Shown piece after piece: positions 1-8,032 of a stretch of DNA of 64,000 nucleotides; positions within the stretch are counted from its first letter, which is position 1, and each line of letters begins with the position of its first letter. The notes under the pieces were generated by a model, which was not told the DNA's origin, did no database searches, and was given only the letters and a program-made list of their open reading frames with translations. The stretch comes from Parvibaculum sp. (GTDB lineage Bacteria; Pseudomonadota; Alphaproteobacteria; Parvibaculales; Parvibaculaceae), in contig JAUSMV010000012.1 of NCBI GenBank assembly GCA_030645235.1, forward strand, positions 682,001-746,000, in the 5' to 3' direction. The position numbers and the translations under genes are program-made.

Positions 1-108
1 AATTACGCCAATGAATGGTCGCGCCTGTCCTGCCAACTGATTTTCACGCCGGAGCTTGATGGGTTGCGCCTTCGCATCTCGGAAGTTGCTTTGGCTGATG
101 CAGCTTGA
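1..108 (+). CDS. C-terminal end of an unidentified protein (partial)
   Basis: The first forward frame is open from the window edge to a TGA at 106-108 and gives 35 residues ending in LRLRISEVALADAA. Its codons are GC-biased like those of neighbouring genes, and the next gene starts 73 bases later, so it reads as the tail of a gene that begins outside the window. The fragment is too short to assign a family. It could also be chance, since a 35-codon open frame is not rare at this base composition. Confidence 0.4.
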   Translation, partial: NYANEWSRLSCQLIFTPELDGLRLRISEVALADAA

Positions 109-181
109 AATGGTCGCTTGCTGACCGCTTGCAAGCGGGGAAATCTTTGCGCACTCTGACGCGATGACACGCGGAGGCAGC

Positions 182-565
182 ATGCGTCGGGGATATTTTG
201 CGCTACTTTTTATTTTTATAAATTTTGTCCCCGCTTATGCGGACAGCGCGGCTGTGCAAACCGTTTTGTATTTCGGTCTGTCGCGCCCGGACGGGGGACA
301 AGTCGAAGAAGCGCAATGGAAAGATTTCCTAGCACGCGATGTGACGCCGCGTTTTCCCGATGGGCTCACTGTCATCGACGGCTTGGGCCAGTGGCGTGAT
401 GCGCGCGTGCAGCCGATTACGGAGCGCACCAAACTCGTCATCATCGTGCATCCGGCAAGCGAAGACGCCGCGCGATCTTTGCGTGAAATCAAAGCGATCT
501 ACGTGAAGCGCTTTAATCAGATTTCCGTTTTGCAGACGGATCAGGATGTGCGCGTGGTGGAATAG
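182..565 (+). CDS. DUF3574 domain secreted protein
   Basis: A 127-residue protein with a hydrophobic N-terminal stretch (about residues 4-18) ending in AYA-D, which reads as a Sec signal peptide. The mature part carries the DUF3574 hallmark FPDGLTVIDGLGQWRD near the middle, preceded by FGLSRPDGGQVEEAQW. The family is a small exported domain with no established function. I chose the ATG at 182 over the in-frame ATG at 164 because GGAGG lies at 173-177 and because the signal peptide then begins at the N-terminus. A hairpin repeat follows directly after the stop. Confidence 0.75.
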   Translation: MRRGYFALLFIFINFVPAYADSAAVQTVLYFGLSRPDGGQVEEAQWKDFLARDVTPRFPDGLTVIDGLGQWRDARVQPITERTKLVIIVHPASEDAARSLREIKAIYVKRFNQISVLQTDQDVRVVE

Positions 566-570
566 TCTTC

Positions 571-612
571 CTTAGTCCTCTCCCGCGAGCGGGAGAGGGT
601 TGGGTGAGGGGC
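571..612 (-). repeat. Dispersed hairpin repeat, family A (copy 1)
   Basis: A hairpin with arms CTCTCCCGC and GCGGGAGAG, followed by the tail GGTTGGGTGAGGGG. The same unit appears in opposite orientation at 48285, 50546, 60738 and 63875. All copies are intergenic. This one lies between two convergent genes and could double as a processing or termination signal, although no T-tract follows the stem. Confidence 0.8.
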
Positions 613-617
613 TTCCG

Positions 618-1046
618 TCAATGCGCGTAAGACGCAATGCCGATGCGGTTCCAGGCATTGATATGCGCCACCACCATCGTCAGTTCCGCAATTTCTTCCT
701 TGCTGAAATGAGCCCCCAACTCAGCATGGAGCGCAATGATTTCATCCTGCGATCCGGCGCGTGTCAGCACTTCGGCCCAGGCGAAGGCTGCTTTTTCCCG
801 CGCGGTAAAGAGGGGTGAGGCCTGCCAATGATTGACCGCTTCGACGCGTTCGGGCTTCTCGCCGCCGTCCAGTGCTTCCTTGGTGTGCATGTTGAGGCAG
901 AAATGGCAGTCGTTCATCCGCGACACGCGGATATCAACAAGGTGACGTAAGCCCAGATCGAAACTCGCGGTGAGGGTTTCGTTGAGGCCGATGAGCTTTG
1001 TGAAGGCCGCATTGGCGTCCTGATAGGCATTGATGCGCTGTTTCAT
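618..1046 (-). CDS. AhpD-like carboxymuconolactone decarboxylase family protein
   Basis: A 142-residue protein of the AhpD-like alkylhydroperoxidase/CMD fold. It carries the redox motif DCHFC (CxxC) followed by LNMH, the usual C-x-x-C-x-x-x-H arrangement of these peroxidase-like proteins, and the conserved helix around AREKAAFAWAEVLT. Members reduce peroxides or act as carboxymuconolactone decarboxylases, and the substrate here cannot be told. The ATG at 1046 was chosen because AAGGATT lies just upstream and the protein then begins at the family's usual N-terminus (QRINAYQDANAAFTKL). Longer in-frame starts would run into the next gene's region. It converges with the DUF3574 gene. Confidence 0.85.
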   Translation of the reverse strand: MKQRINAYQDANAAFTKLIGLNETLTASFDLGLRHLVDIRVSRMNDCHFCLNMHTKEALDGGEKPERVEAVNHWQASPLFTAREKAAFAWAEVLTRAGSQDEIIALHAELGAHFSKEEIAELTMVVAHINAWNRIGIASYAH

Positions 1047-1155
1047 GGGGGAATCCTTATGGTTTGGTTGCATTGCCAATAAGACGCGTCGGCCCGTGAT
1101 TTTGTGACGGGCATCATCACTGGACAATCGCCGTGTCAGTTGAGACAAAAGAGCC

Positions 1156-2016
1156 ATGCTGACGCTTGATTCATATGCCGATAAATCCTTCGAACTCTGG
1201 CCGGGAAAGCTGCGCTTTGCCGCGTCCGGTCCCGATTCCCATGCGGCCATTGAAGCGGGGCTCGATGCTGTGCGCGTCATCGCCGAGAGTCTGATGTCGG
1301 ACGCCGATCTTTTGTCGCGCGGGTCGTTCGATATTCTTCCGCGAGGGGGTGCCGCCCGTCATGCGCTTGATGCCGCCCGCGTGTTCACGCAGGCATCGGG
1401 TGCGCAAGTTTCGCCGCCGCTTCTCGTCGCGCTTCCGGGTGCCGTATGTGACGAGGTGCTGCGTGCCATGCGTCACGCGGGTAAATTGTCCTTCGCCGTT
1501 GCCGCACTCGGCGACGCGCTTGCCTTCCATGTCGCGGGTGTTGTGCTCCCGTCTGATCTCGTGTCATTGCCACTCCTCACCGGCGAATTTGTGCAGGCGC
1601 TCGGTGCGCGGATCGGTGAGGGCGGTGTGGCGCTGTCTGGTGCGAACCGGCATTTCCCCACCTCCGGCGTTGCAGATTTGGTCGCCGTGCAAAGTGACAG
1701 CGCCGCGCAGGCGGCCCTTGTCGCCGCCGCGCTTTCTGACGCGATGACATGGGCACCTGCCAAAAAATCCACCCGCCGCATCGCCGATCCGCTTGTCGCC
1801 CGTGCCTATGAAGGCCATGTGCGCGCCGATGCGACAGGTCTGATGCCGCCTGAGGATATCTGGGAGACGCTCTCCAAAGGCGTCAAATGTGCGACTGTCT
1901 TGCGCGAAAAACGTCAGCTTCACGCCTGCGCCTTCGGTCTCAAAGGCCGCGGTCGCATTGTCGGCCCGCTCGCCGGTGACCGTCTGCTGCGCTTCGGCGT
2001 TTCGGAGTGGCGCTGA
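1156..2016 (+). CDS. UPF0280 family protein (ApbE-related)
   Basis: A 286-residue cytosolic protein. The stretch PLLVALPGAVCDEVLRAM followed by FAVAALGDALAFHVAG matches the pattern of UPF0280 proteins (AGAVAD-EVLAAM, then a GGDIALH-like strand), and TSGVADLVAVQSDSAAQAALVAAAL fits the ATSG/IADAVTVLA region that UPF0280 shares with ApbE flavin transferases. The biochemical role of UPF0280 is not known to me. The typical GGD is replaced by LGD here, so flavin-transfer activity should not be assumed. It starts 109 bases from the divergent AhpD-like gene and is followed 47 bases later by a methyltransferase. Confidence 0.6.
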   Translation: MLTLDSYADKSFELWPGKLRFAASGPDSHAAIEAGLDAVRVIAESLMSDADLLSRGSFDILPRGGAARHALDAARVFTQASGAQVSPPLLVALPGAVCDEVLRAMRHAGKLSFAVAALGDALAFHVAGVVLPSDLVSLPLLTGEFVQALGARIGEGGVALSGANRHFPTSGVADLVAVQSDSAAQAALVAAALSDAMTWAPAKKSTRRIADPLVARAYEGHVRADATGLMPPEDIWETLSKGVKCATVLREKRQLHACAFGLKGRGRIVGPLAGDRLLRFGVSEWR

Positions 2017-2063
2017 GGCTTATCCGGGCTCATACTGACAAAAAACCAAAAGGGAGATGAGAC

Positions 2064-2684
2064 ATGGGTCTGTATGAAAAATTTGTCGTGCCGCACATCA
2101 TCAATTGCGCTTGCGGGACGAAGCCGATCACCTATCAACGCAAAAAGGTTGTGCCGCTCTGCGAAGGCACGGTGCTCGAAATCGGCATCGGCACGGGGTT
2201 CAATCTGCCTTATTACGATGCGTCGAAAGTGACGAAAGTGATCGGCCTCGATCCGTCAGAAAAATCGTGGGAACTCGCAGGCGAACGCGCCAAGGACGTT
2301 GCCTTTCCCGTTGAATTCATCGGTCTTCCGGGTGAGCAGATTCCGCTGGAGGATAAAAGCGTCGATACGGTGCTCGTCACTTACTCGCTTTGCACGATCC
2401 CCGATCCGATGAAGGCGCTTGCCGGTATGCGTCGCGTGTTGAAGCCGGGCGGCAAGCTTGTGTTTTGCGAACATGGTTCCGCGCCCGACGCCGATGTGCT
2501 CGGCTGGCAGAACCGTATCAATCCGGTGTGGAAAGTGCTTTTCGGCGGCTGCAACATCAACCGCTCCATGCCTGCGATTATCGAAGGCTCAGGCTTCAAG
2601 ATCAACGATCTGCAACAGATGTATCTGCCGTCCACGCCGCGCTTTGCCGGGTATAATTATTGGGGCACAGCGCAGGCTGTCTGA
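2064..2684 (+). CDS. Class I SAM-dependent methyltransferase
   Basis: A 206-residue protein with a class I methyltransferase fold: motif I VLEIGIGTGFNLPYY near residue 37, an acidic residue at the end of the second strand (VIGLDPS), motif VDTVLVTYSLCTIPDP, and the UbiE/METTL7-like LKPGGKLVFCEHG. The substrate is unknown. The family includes quinone, thiol and lipid methylases. A GGGAGATGAG ribosome site lies in front of the ATG. Several cysteines sit near the N-terminus (NCACG). It may be co-transcribed with the upstream UPF0280-like gene. Confidence 0.82.
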   Translation: MGLYEKFVVPHIINCACGTKPITYQRKKVVPLCEGTVLEIGIGTGFNLPYYDASKVTKVIGLDPSEKSWELAGERAKDVAFPVEFIGLPGEQIPLEDKSVDTVLVTYSLCTIPDPMKALAGMRRVLKPGGKLVFCEHGSAPDADVLGWQNRINPVWKVLFGGCNINRSMPAIIEGSGFKINDLQQMYLPSTPRFAGYNYWGTAQAV

Positions 2685-2701
2685 AAGGTGGCCGTGTGAT
2701 C

Positions 2702-2974
2702 TTACCAGCGGCGGTAAGGTCCCCATGGCCCCCAGGGACCCCAAGGGTCCGGCGCGCTGGCGCGGCGCAGCTCGTCGGTATTGGCCTCCTGCGCACGGAT
2801 TTCGCGGAGCTTTAACAGGCAGTTGCTCATGCCTTCTGTGGCGGGCTTAAAGCCGAGGCGTTGGCATTCCGCCGTGTCGGCCTGTAGCTGCGCGGCGTCA
2901 TATCTGGCCTGCTGCTCCGCGCTGACGCAACCGGCTAGAAGCAGAACACTTGCAAGGATGATCAGTTTTTTCAT
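2702..2974 (-). CDS. Small lipoprotein with C-terminal WGP repeats
   Basis: A 90-residue protein that begins with a lipoprotein signal ending in the lipobox LLAGC, so it is probably anchored in a membrane facing the periplasm. The mature region is charged and helical and contains QRLGFKPATEGMSNCLLKLR. The C-terminus is a tandem WGPWGPWGP run followed by YRRW. It shares the pattern GF-P-T-NC-LKL-EIRAQ with the adjacent gene at 2988-3254, which marks the two as paralogues from a tandem duplication. The function is unknown. Confidence 0.75.
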   Translation of the reverse strand: MKKLIILASVLLLAGCVSAEQQARYDAAQLQADTAECQRLGFKPATEGMSNCLLKLREIRAQEANTDELRRASAPDPWGPWGPWGPYRRW

Positions 2975-2987
2975 GTTACTGCCTCAC

Positions 2988-3254
2988 TCAAAAGCCTTTG
3001 GAAACGCCAAGTCCGATACCGAATTGTACGCCTGAATTGCGTTCGGCCTCAGCCGCTTGCTGTGCGCGGATTTCCTTGAGCTTCAACCGGCAGTTGCCAT
3101 AAGGCTCGGTATTGGGCGTAAAGCCCATATCGGTGCAGTTCTTATTGTCGATGGCGTCGAGGCGCGCCTGTTCGACATTCGGATCGGTGGCGCAGGCGCT
3201 CAGGCCCATTGAGAGACCCAACAGTGTTGCGGCTAAAATAGCGTGCTTGATCAT
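2988..3254 (-). CDS. Small lipoprotein, paralogue of the neighbouring gene
   Basis: An 88-residue protein with a lipoprotein signal (lipobox LSAC) and a short helical mature domain containing MGFTPNTEPYGNCRLKLKEI. That pattern is repeated in the next gene downstream (13 bases away), so the pair is most likely a tandem duplication expressed together. The C-terminus is glycine-rich (GVQFGIGLGVSKGF) instead of the WGP repeats of the sister protein. No enzyme motif is visible and the function is unknown. Confidence 0.75.
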   Translation of the reverse strand: MIKHAILAATLLGLSMGLSACATDPNVEQARLDAIDNKNCTDMGFTPNTEPYGNCRLKLKEIRAQQAAEAERNSGVQFGIGLGVSKGF

Positions 3255-3314
3255 GGCGGCTCCTTTGCGTCGTGCTCATTCTGATTTTAGCGCAGAACAA
3301 GGCGAAAGTGCGGC

Positions 3315-3725
3315 TCAGGCGCTCTCTCTGGGCGAGGATGAGGGCGGGCGGCGGATCAGTTGCGCGGCGCTGCCCAGCACTTCGGTTGCCACAAAGAGCC
3401 AAAGGATCGGCGTCGCGCCCCATGTGATGGCATGGATGATAAGAGCCGCCACGATGATGCGGGCGAGCGCATCGATACGGGCGAGATCTTCGGTCGGGGA
3501 TTTCAGCCGCGCGATCGCCCAGACAACGCCCAGTACGCCCATGATATTGACGAACATCAGCGTCAGCGGATCGAAATGAGGGATAATACTTAGCATCATC
3601 CATTGCTGATCGAGGTGGTAAATATAACCGATGAGCCAATAGGCAATCGTCGGTTGCACAAAGGGCAGGGTGATCGCGAGATCAACCCAAGCCACAGCGC
3701 GTATCAGTTGTTCGCGGGTCCGCAT
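3315..3725 (-). CDS. Hypothetical integral membrane protein
   Basis: A 136-residue protein with three to four hydrophobic segments (about residues 6-28, 50-72, 84-100 and 106-126). The C-terminus is basic and serine-rich. I do not recognise the family. The ATG at 3725 gives a short N-terminal MRTREQLIRA lead-in with AAAGAG just upstream. An in-frame ATG at 3755 would add a lysine-rich MSQRKKGKEK extension and is possible. The gene is divergent from the exporter operon that starts at 3838. Confidence 0.6.
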   Translation of the reverse strand: MRTREQLIRAVAWVDLAITLPFVQPTIAYWLIGYIYHLDQQWMMLSIIPHFDPLTLMFVNIMGVLGVVWAIARLKSPTEDLARIDALARIIVAALIIHAITWGATPILWLFVATEVLGSAAQLIRRPPSSSPRESA

Positions 3726-3837
3726 TTTCTCTTTGCCTTTTTTCCTCTGCGACATTCCGCCGAGTATCGCCCGTGACAGGATAAGCGCCAACTCTGTTAT
3801 AAGAGAAGCCATTGCACAATCCGTCGGCGGAGGTCCC

Positions 3838-4854
3838 TTGAAGCGAGCGACAATCTGGAGAATAGGCGGCGGTATAGCCATCCTTCTGGCAGCGGTTGCT
3901 GTCTATTTCCTGTTTCTCAGGGCGCCCGCTGTCGTCACGGCAACGCCGCATCGGGGTGAGGCTGTTGAGGCCGTCTATGCGACGGGTACGGTCGAGCCGG
4001 TTCGCTATGCGCGTGTGGGCACCAAAGTTTCCGGCCGCTTGACCGAAGTTTTGGTCAAGGAGGGAGATCGGGTTGAGGCCGGGCGCGTTATTGCCGTGAT
4101 TGAGCCCTCAGAGGAGGTTTTCCGCGTCCAGGAACTTGAAGCGCGGCTTAAACTCGCAACGAGCGACCTCGAACGTGCTCAGACGTTGCGCCGTTCCGGC
4201 AATGTCAGCGCCTCGGCTCTGGATCAGGCGGAGAGCGCGCATGCTGCCGCCGATGCTGCGTTAAAGGGTGCCAAGGCACGCCTTGACGATCATTTCCTCA
4301 CGGTGACGGTGAGCGGCATGATCCTGCGCTCGGAATTCCAGCTTGAAATCGGCGACATGGTGCAACCGGGCCAAACTCTCTTCCTGGTGGGCGATGCGTC
4401 GCAATTGCAGATCGACGCTGAGGTGGACGAAGAGGATATTCTGAAAGTTGCGCTCGGCCAGAAAGCCCTGATCCGGGCCGATGCTTTTCCCGGACAAATT
4501 CTCAACGGTGAAGTGAGCAGTCTCACGCCCTATGGTGACCCCGTGGGGCGGACCTATCGCGTGCATGTTTCGCTGCCCGCTGATACACCGCTCGTTTCCG
4601 GCATGACGGCGGAAATCAACATCGTTGTGCGGCGTGAGGATAAAGCGCTGCTCGTGCCGCTTTCGGCCATCACAGGGTCGGCGGTCTGGACGGTCGTGGA
4701 CGGACGGGCGCAACGTGCTGTTGTGACGTTAGGTGCAGTCGGCCGCGAAGAGGCGGAAATTCTCTCAGGTCTTGAGGAGACACAGACCATCATCATCCAA
4801 CCGCCCGCGGGACTTGCCGAAGGGCAGCGTGTGCGGTCAAGCGGTCAAAGCTAG
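3838..4854 (+). CDS. Efflux periplasmic adaptor subunit (HlyD/MacA family)
   Basis: A 338-residue membrane-fusion protein. One N-terminal transmembrane segment (about residues 8-28) is followed by a lipoyl half-motif (GTVEPVRYARVGTKVSGRL then VLVKEGDRVEAGRVIAVIE), an alpha-hairpin (about residues 95-160, LKLATSDLERAQTLRRSG) and the beta-barrel and proximal domains (VDEEDILKVALGQKALI). It would link the inner-membrane permease to an outer-membrane channel or the cell surface. I chose the TTG at 3838 because GGCGGAGG precedes it at proper spacing and the membrane anchor then starts at residue 8. The longer frame would overlap the divergent gene. It is the first gene of a tight three-gene exporter operon. 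Confidence 0.85.
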   Translation: MKRATIWRIGGGIAILLAAVAVYFLFLRAPAVVTATPHRGEAVEAVYATGTVEPVRYARVGTKVSGRLTEVLVKEGDRVEAGRVIAVIEPSEEVFRVQELEARLKLATSDLERAQTLRRSGNVSASALDQAESAHAAADAALKGAKARLDDHFLTVTVSGMILRSEFQLEIGDMVQPGQTLFLVGDASQLQIDAEVDEEDILKVALGQKALIRADAFPGQILNGEVSSLTPYGDPVGRTYRVHVSLPADTPLVSGMTAEINIVVRREDKALLVPLSAITGSAVWTVVDGRAQRAVVTLGAVGREEAEILSGLEETQTIIIQPPAGLAEGQRVRSSGQS

Positions 4855-4863
4855 GTGGCCGGT

Positions 4864-6114
4864 ATGTTCTGGCGCGTCAGCATCGGCATAGCGGCGGCGC
4901 AGCTTGCCTATCGGCGTCGGCAGACGATTGTCTCGACGCTGGGTGTGGCGCTGGGGGTTGGATTTTTTGTCGCGACGTCCGCGCTGATGTCCGGCTCCGA
5001 GAAGGATATGGTGCAGCGGTTGCTGGATAATGCGCCGCATATCACAGTAAAGGATGAGTTCCGCACCGCTGCGCCGCAGCCGGTGTTCATGGCGTTTCCG
5101 CAAGGCGCTGTGTCGCTGTCGAACACGAAGCCGCGCGAATATTTGCGGGGGATTAAAAATCACAGTGCGAAGATTGAGGAGCTGTCCCGGCAACCGGGCG
5201 TGATTGCGGAAGCGGCGCTGACGGGGACGGCTATTGTGCGCTATGCCTCAAAGGATGTGAGCGCCGGTATCGCAGGCATTGATCCCGAGAAGGAGCGCTT
5301 TCTCACCACCATCGAATCCAATATGCAGCAGGGCAGTCTGATGCGGTTGAAAACAGCATCGCAAGGCATTGTCATCGGGCAGGGCATGTCGGAGCGGCTG
5401 GGTCTTGGCATGGACGATCTTGCGACAGTCGTGTCGCCTGCCGGCATCGTGCGCCGGATGAAAGTGGTCGGCCTCTTCCATACCGGTAATCTGCTGTTTG
5501 ACGAGGGGCAGGCCTATATGCTGCTCAAGGATGCGCAGGTGCTGCTCGACAAGCCGTTCATTGCCAATCGCATCCGCATCAAGATTGCTGATCCCGACAT
5601 GGCCGAGGATATCGCAGCCCAACTGGAGAGCCGGTGGGGCTACCGCACGGAATCCTGGCAGGAAGTGAACCGGGATATTCTCGGCCTGTTCGTTATCCGC
5701 AATATCATCACCTATTCCATCGTCGGCGCGATTATGGCGGTTGCCGCCTTTGGCATTTTCAACATCATTTCGACGGTGGTGATGGAGAAGCGCCGCGACA
5801 TCGCCATCCTCATGTCGATGGGATTCAGGGCCGCCGACATCCAGTGGATATTTCTCGTACAAGGCATTTTCGTCGGCGTGATCGGCATGGTGCTCGGATG
5901 GGCCATCGGGCTTGTATTGCTCGAAATGCTCTCGACGGTGGAAATCACCGTGCCGGGCATGATGGATACGCAAAACCTGCCGCTTGAAAGAGGTCTGTTC
6001 CAGTTTGGCGTCGGCGGGCTTTTCGCGCTGATCTCGGCCATCGCCGCCGCATGGATTCCGGCGCGGAAGGCCTCGCAGGTCCGGCCGGTCGATATTATCC
6101 GGGGGGCAGCATGA
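4864..6114 (+). CDS. ABC transporter permease (MacB/LolCE-type, FtsX family)
   Basis: A permease of about 416 residues with the classic MacB/FtsX plan: one N-terminal membrane helix (about residues 18-42, TIVSTLGVALGVGFFVATSAL), a large periplasmic domain, then three C-terminal helices (about 270-300, 320-350, 375-405) with the FtsX-domain signature VVMEKRRDIAILMSMGF. It works with the adaptor upstream and the ATPase downstream, probably as a mechanotransmitting exporter or a lipoprotein/lipid extractor. A GTG at 4855, directly after the previous stop, is also in frame. I preferred the ATG at 4864 because AGGTGG lies six bases before it. Its stop overlaps the next start (ATGA). Confidence 0.85.
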   Translation: MFWRVSIGIAAAQLAYRRRQTIVSTLGVALGVGFFVATSALMSGSEKDMVQRLLDNAPHITVKDEFRTAAPQPVFMAFPQGAVSLSNTKPREYLRGIKNHSAKIEELSRQPGVIAEAALTGTAIVRYASKDVSAGIAGIDPEKERFLTTIESNMQQGSLMRLKTASQGIVIGQGMSERLGLGMDDLATVVSPAGIVRRMKVVGLFHTGNLLFDEGQAYMLLKDAQVLLDKPFIANRIRIKIADPDMAEDIAAQLESRWGYRTESWQEVNRDILGLFVIRNIITYSIVGAIMAVAAFGIFNIISTVVMEKRRDIAILMSMGFRAADIQWIFLVQGIFVGVIGMVLGWAIGLVLLEMLSTVEITVPGMMDTQNLPLERGLFQFGVGGLFALISAIAAAWIPARKASQVRPVDIIRGAA

Positions 6115-6812
6115 CCGCGCCGGAGGGTGAGCCCATCGTCGAACTGCGCGGTGTGACGCGCATTCTGCAGGATGCGGTGCCCGTGCCGCTTGTGCGCGAT
6201 ATCGATCTCGTCGTCCGGCGCGGTGAATTCGTGAGCGTTACGGGGCCGTCGGGGTCAGGTAAATCGTCACTGCTCTATCTGCTCGGGCTTCTTGATCGGC
6301 CGACATCAGGCCATGTGTTGATTGACGGCGAGGATACGGTCGGTTTTTCACCCGACCGGCTGGCGGCCATTCGTCTCTCCAAGCTCGGCTTTGTGTTCCA
6401 GTTTCATTTTCTGCTGCCGGAATTCACCGTGCTGCATAATGTGACGCTGCCGATGTTGCGGCTGGGGCGGCTCGACGAAAAAGCGATCCATGAGCGCGGT
6501 ATGTCGTTGCTTGCTGATTTTGGTATTGCCGATCAGGCAAAAAAGCGCCCGGACCAGCTCTCGGGCGGGCAGCGTCAGCGCGTTGCCGTTGCACGCGCGC
6601 TTTCCAATGATCCGCTGGTGATCCTCGCTGATGAGCCGACCGGCAATCTTGACATGCGCAACAGTGAAATTGTGCAGGGTATTTTCGCCGAGCTGGCGGC
6701 AAAGCAGGGGCGCACGGTGATTGCGGTGACGCATGATACGGACTTTGCCAACTCCGCGCCGCGCAATGTGCATCTGGTGGATGGACGCATTGCAAGCGAT
6801 ACGCGGCGCTGA
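6111..6812 (+). CDS. ABC transporter ATP-binding protein (LolD/MacB-type)
   Basis: A 233-residue ATPase with all motifs in order: Walker A GPSGSGKS (about 45-52), Q-loop VFQFHFLLPEFTV (96-108), signature LSGGQRQR (150-157), Walker B VILADEPT (170-177), D-loop NLD and switch histidine in VTHD (207-210). The Q-loop sequence is typical of the LolD/MacB/FtsE subfamily that powers FtsX-type permeases. The ATG overlaps the permease stop by four bases, so translation is coupled. Together the three genes make one exporter. The substrate (macrolide, peptide, lipid or lipoprotein) is not decided by the sequence. Confidence 0.88.
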   Translation: MTAPEGEPIVELRGVTRILQDAVPVPLVRDIDLVVRRGEFVSVTGPSGSGKSSLLYLLGLLDRPTSGHVLIDGEDTVGFSPDRLAAIRLSKLGFVFQFHFLLPEFTVLHNVTLPMLRLGRLDEKAIHERGMSLLADFGIADQAKKRPDQLSGGQRQRVAVARALSNDPLVILADEPTGNLDMRNSEIVQGIFAELAAKQGRTVIAVTHDTDFANSAPRNVHLVDGRIASDTRR

Positions 6813-6821
6813 GAGGCCGCG

Positions 6822-7997
6822 TTAGCGCGAAAGCTCCCGCATAGCCCTGTCGAGGCCTTCGAGTGTCAGCGGATACATGCGCTCGCCCATGATCTGTTTG
6901 ATGATCTGGAGCGAAGGTGTGTATTCCCAATGGCGTTCGGCCACGGGATTGAGCCAGACGGCGCTTTCATAAATTTGCGTGACGCGTTCGAGCCAGATGG
7001 CGCCCGGCTCTTCGTTCCAATGTTCCACCGAACCACCGGCATAGGTGATCTCATAGGGTGACATGGTGGCGTCGCCGACAAAGACGATTTTGTAGTCGGC
7101 AGGAAACTTATGCAGCACATCCCACGTTGCCATCTTCTCATTGTGGCGGCGGCGGTTGTCTTTCCACAGACCTTCATAAAGGCAGTTGTGGAAATAGAAA
7201 TATTCCATGTTTTTAAATTCGGTGCGCGCGGCCGAGAACAGCTCTTCGCAAAGTTTGATATGGCTGTCCATCGAGCCGCCGATATCGAACAACACAAGGA
7301 GCTTCACTTTATTGCGGCGTTCCGCGACCATTTTAATGTCGAGATAGCCGTGGCTGGCCGTTGATTTGATCGTGTCAGGAAGGTCAAGTTCTGTCTGCAC
7401 GCCTTCGCGGGCGAATTTGCGCAAGCGGCGCAGCGCCACTTTGATATTGCGGGTGCCAAGCTCGACCTGATCGTCGAGGTTTTTATATTCGCGCTTGTCC
7501 CAGACCTTCACAGCCTTGCCGTGACGGCCTTCTTTCTGGCCGATGCGCACGCCTTCGGGATTGTAACCATTGGCACCGAAGGGCGAGGTGCCCGCCGTGC
7601 CGATCATTTTATTCCCGCCTTCGTGGCGCTTCTTTTGTTCTTCGAGGCGCTGCTTCAGCGTCTCCATAATCTTTTCCCAGCCGCCGAGCTTTTCGATCTC
7701 GGCTTTTTCTTCTTCGGACAGGAATTTTTCAGTGAGCGCCTTCAGCCACTCTTCGGGCAATTGCTGCGAGTGGTCTTCAAGCGTGAGGTCAAGGCCTTTG
7801 AACACATGGCCGAAGACCTGATCGAACTTGTCGAGGTTGCGCTCATCTTTGACGAGCGAGGCGCGTGAGAGGAAATAGAAATCCTCCACCTTGTTTTCGA
7901 TCACGTCGGCATCCATCGCTTCGAGCAGCATCAGATACTCGCGCAAAGTGACGGGCACGTTGGCTTTTTTAAGTTCGTGGAAGAAATGGACGAACAT
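6822..7997 (-). CDS. VWA domain protein (CoxE-like)
   Basis: A 391-residue cytosolic protein. The N-terminal half is helical and charged, with a KAEIEKLGGWEKIMETLKQRLEEQKKRHEGG coiled stretch shown here only by position (about 95-125). The C-terminal half is a von Willebrand A domain with a MIDAS-like DIGGSM near residue 240 and VFVGDATMSPYE near 300. DIGGSM departs from the canonical DxSxS by a glycine. Proteins of this type pair with MoxR AAA ATPases as metal-cofactor insertion or complex-remodelling chaperones. The partner ATPase lies at 8687-9532 on the same strand, separated only by a methyltransferase gene. Confidence 0.85.
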   Translation of the reverse strand: MFVHFFHELKKANVPVTLREYLMLLEAMDADVIENKVEDFYFLSRASLVKDERNLDKFDQVFGHVFKGLDLTLEDHSQQLPEEWLKALTEKFLSEEEKAEIEKLGGWEKIMETLKQRLEEQKKRHEGGNKMIGTAGTSPFGANGYNPEGVRIGQKEGRHGKAVKVWDKREYKNLDDQVELGTRNIKVALRRLRKFAREGVQTELDLPDTIKSTASHGYLDIKMVAERRNKVKLLVLFDIGGSMDSHIKLCEELFSAARTEFKNMEYFYFHNCLYEGLWKDNRRRHNEKMATWDVLHKFPADYKIVFVGDATMSPYEITYAGGSVEHWNEEPGAIWLERVTQIYESAVWLNPVAERHWEYTPSLQIIKQIMGERMYPLTLEGLDRAMRELSR

Positions 7998-8032
7998 GGG
8001 TAGTGACCCTTTGAATTGTCGTTTCTTAAAGT

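Noticed and set aside
3670-3837. A 56-codon extension of the efflux adaptor
   Set aside because: It overlaps the divergent membrane protein gene and hides the membrane anchor deep in the chain. The TTG at 3838 has GGCGGAGG in front.
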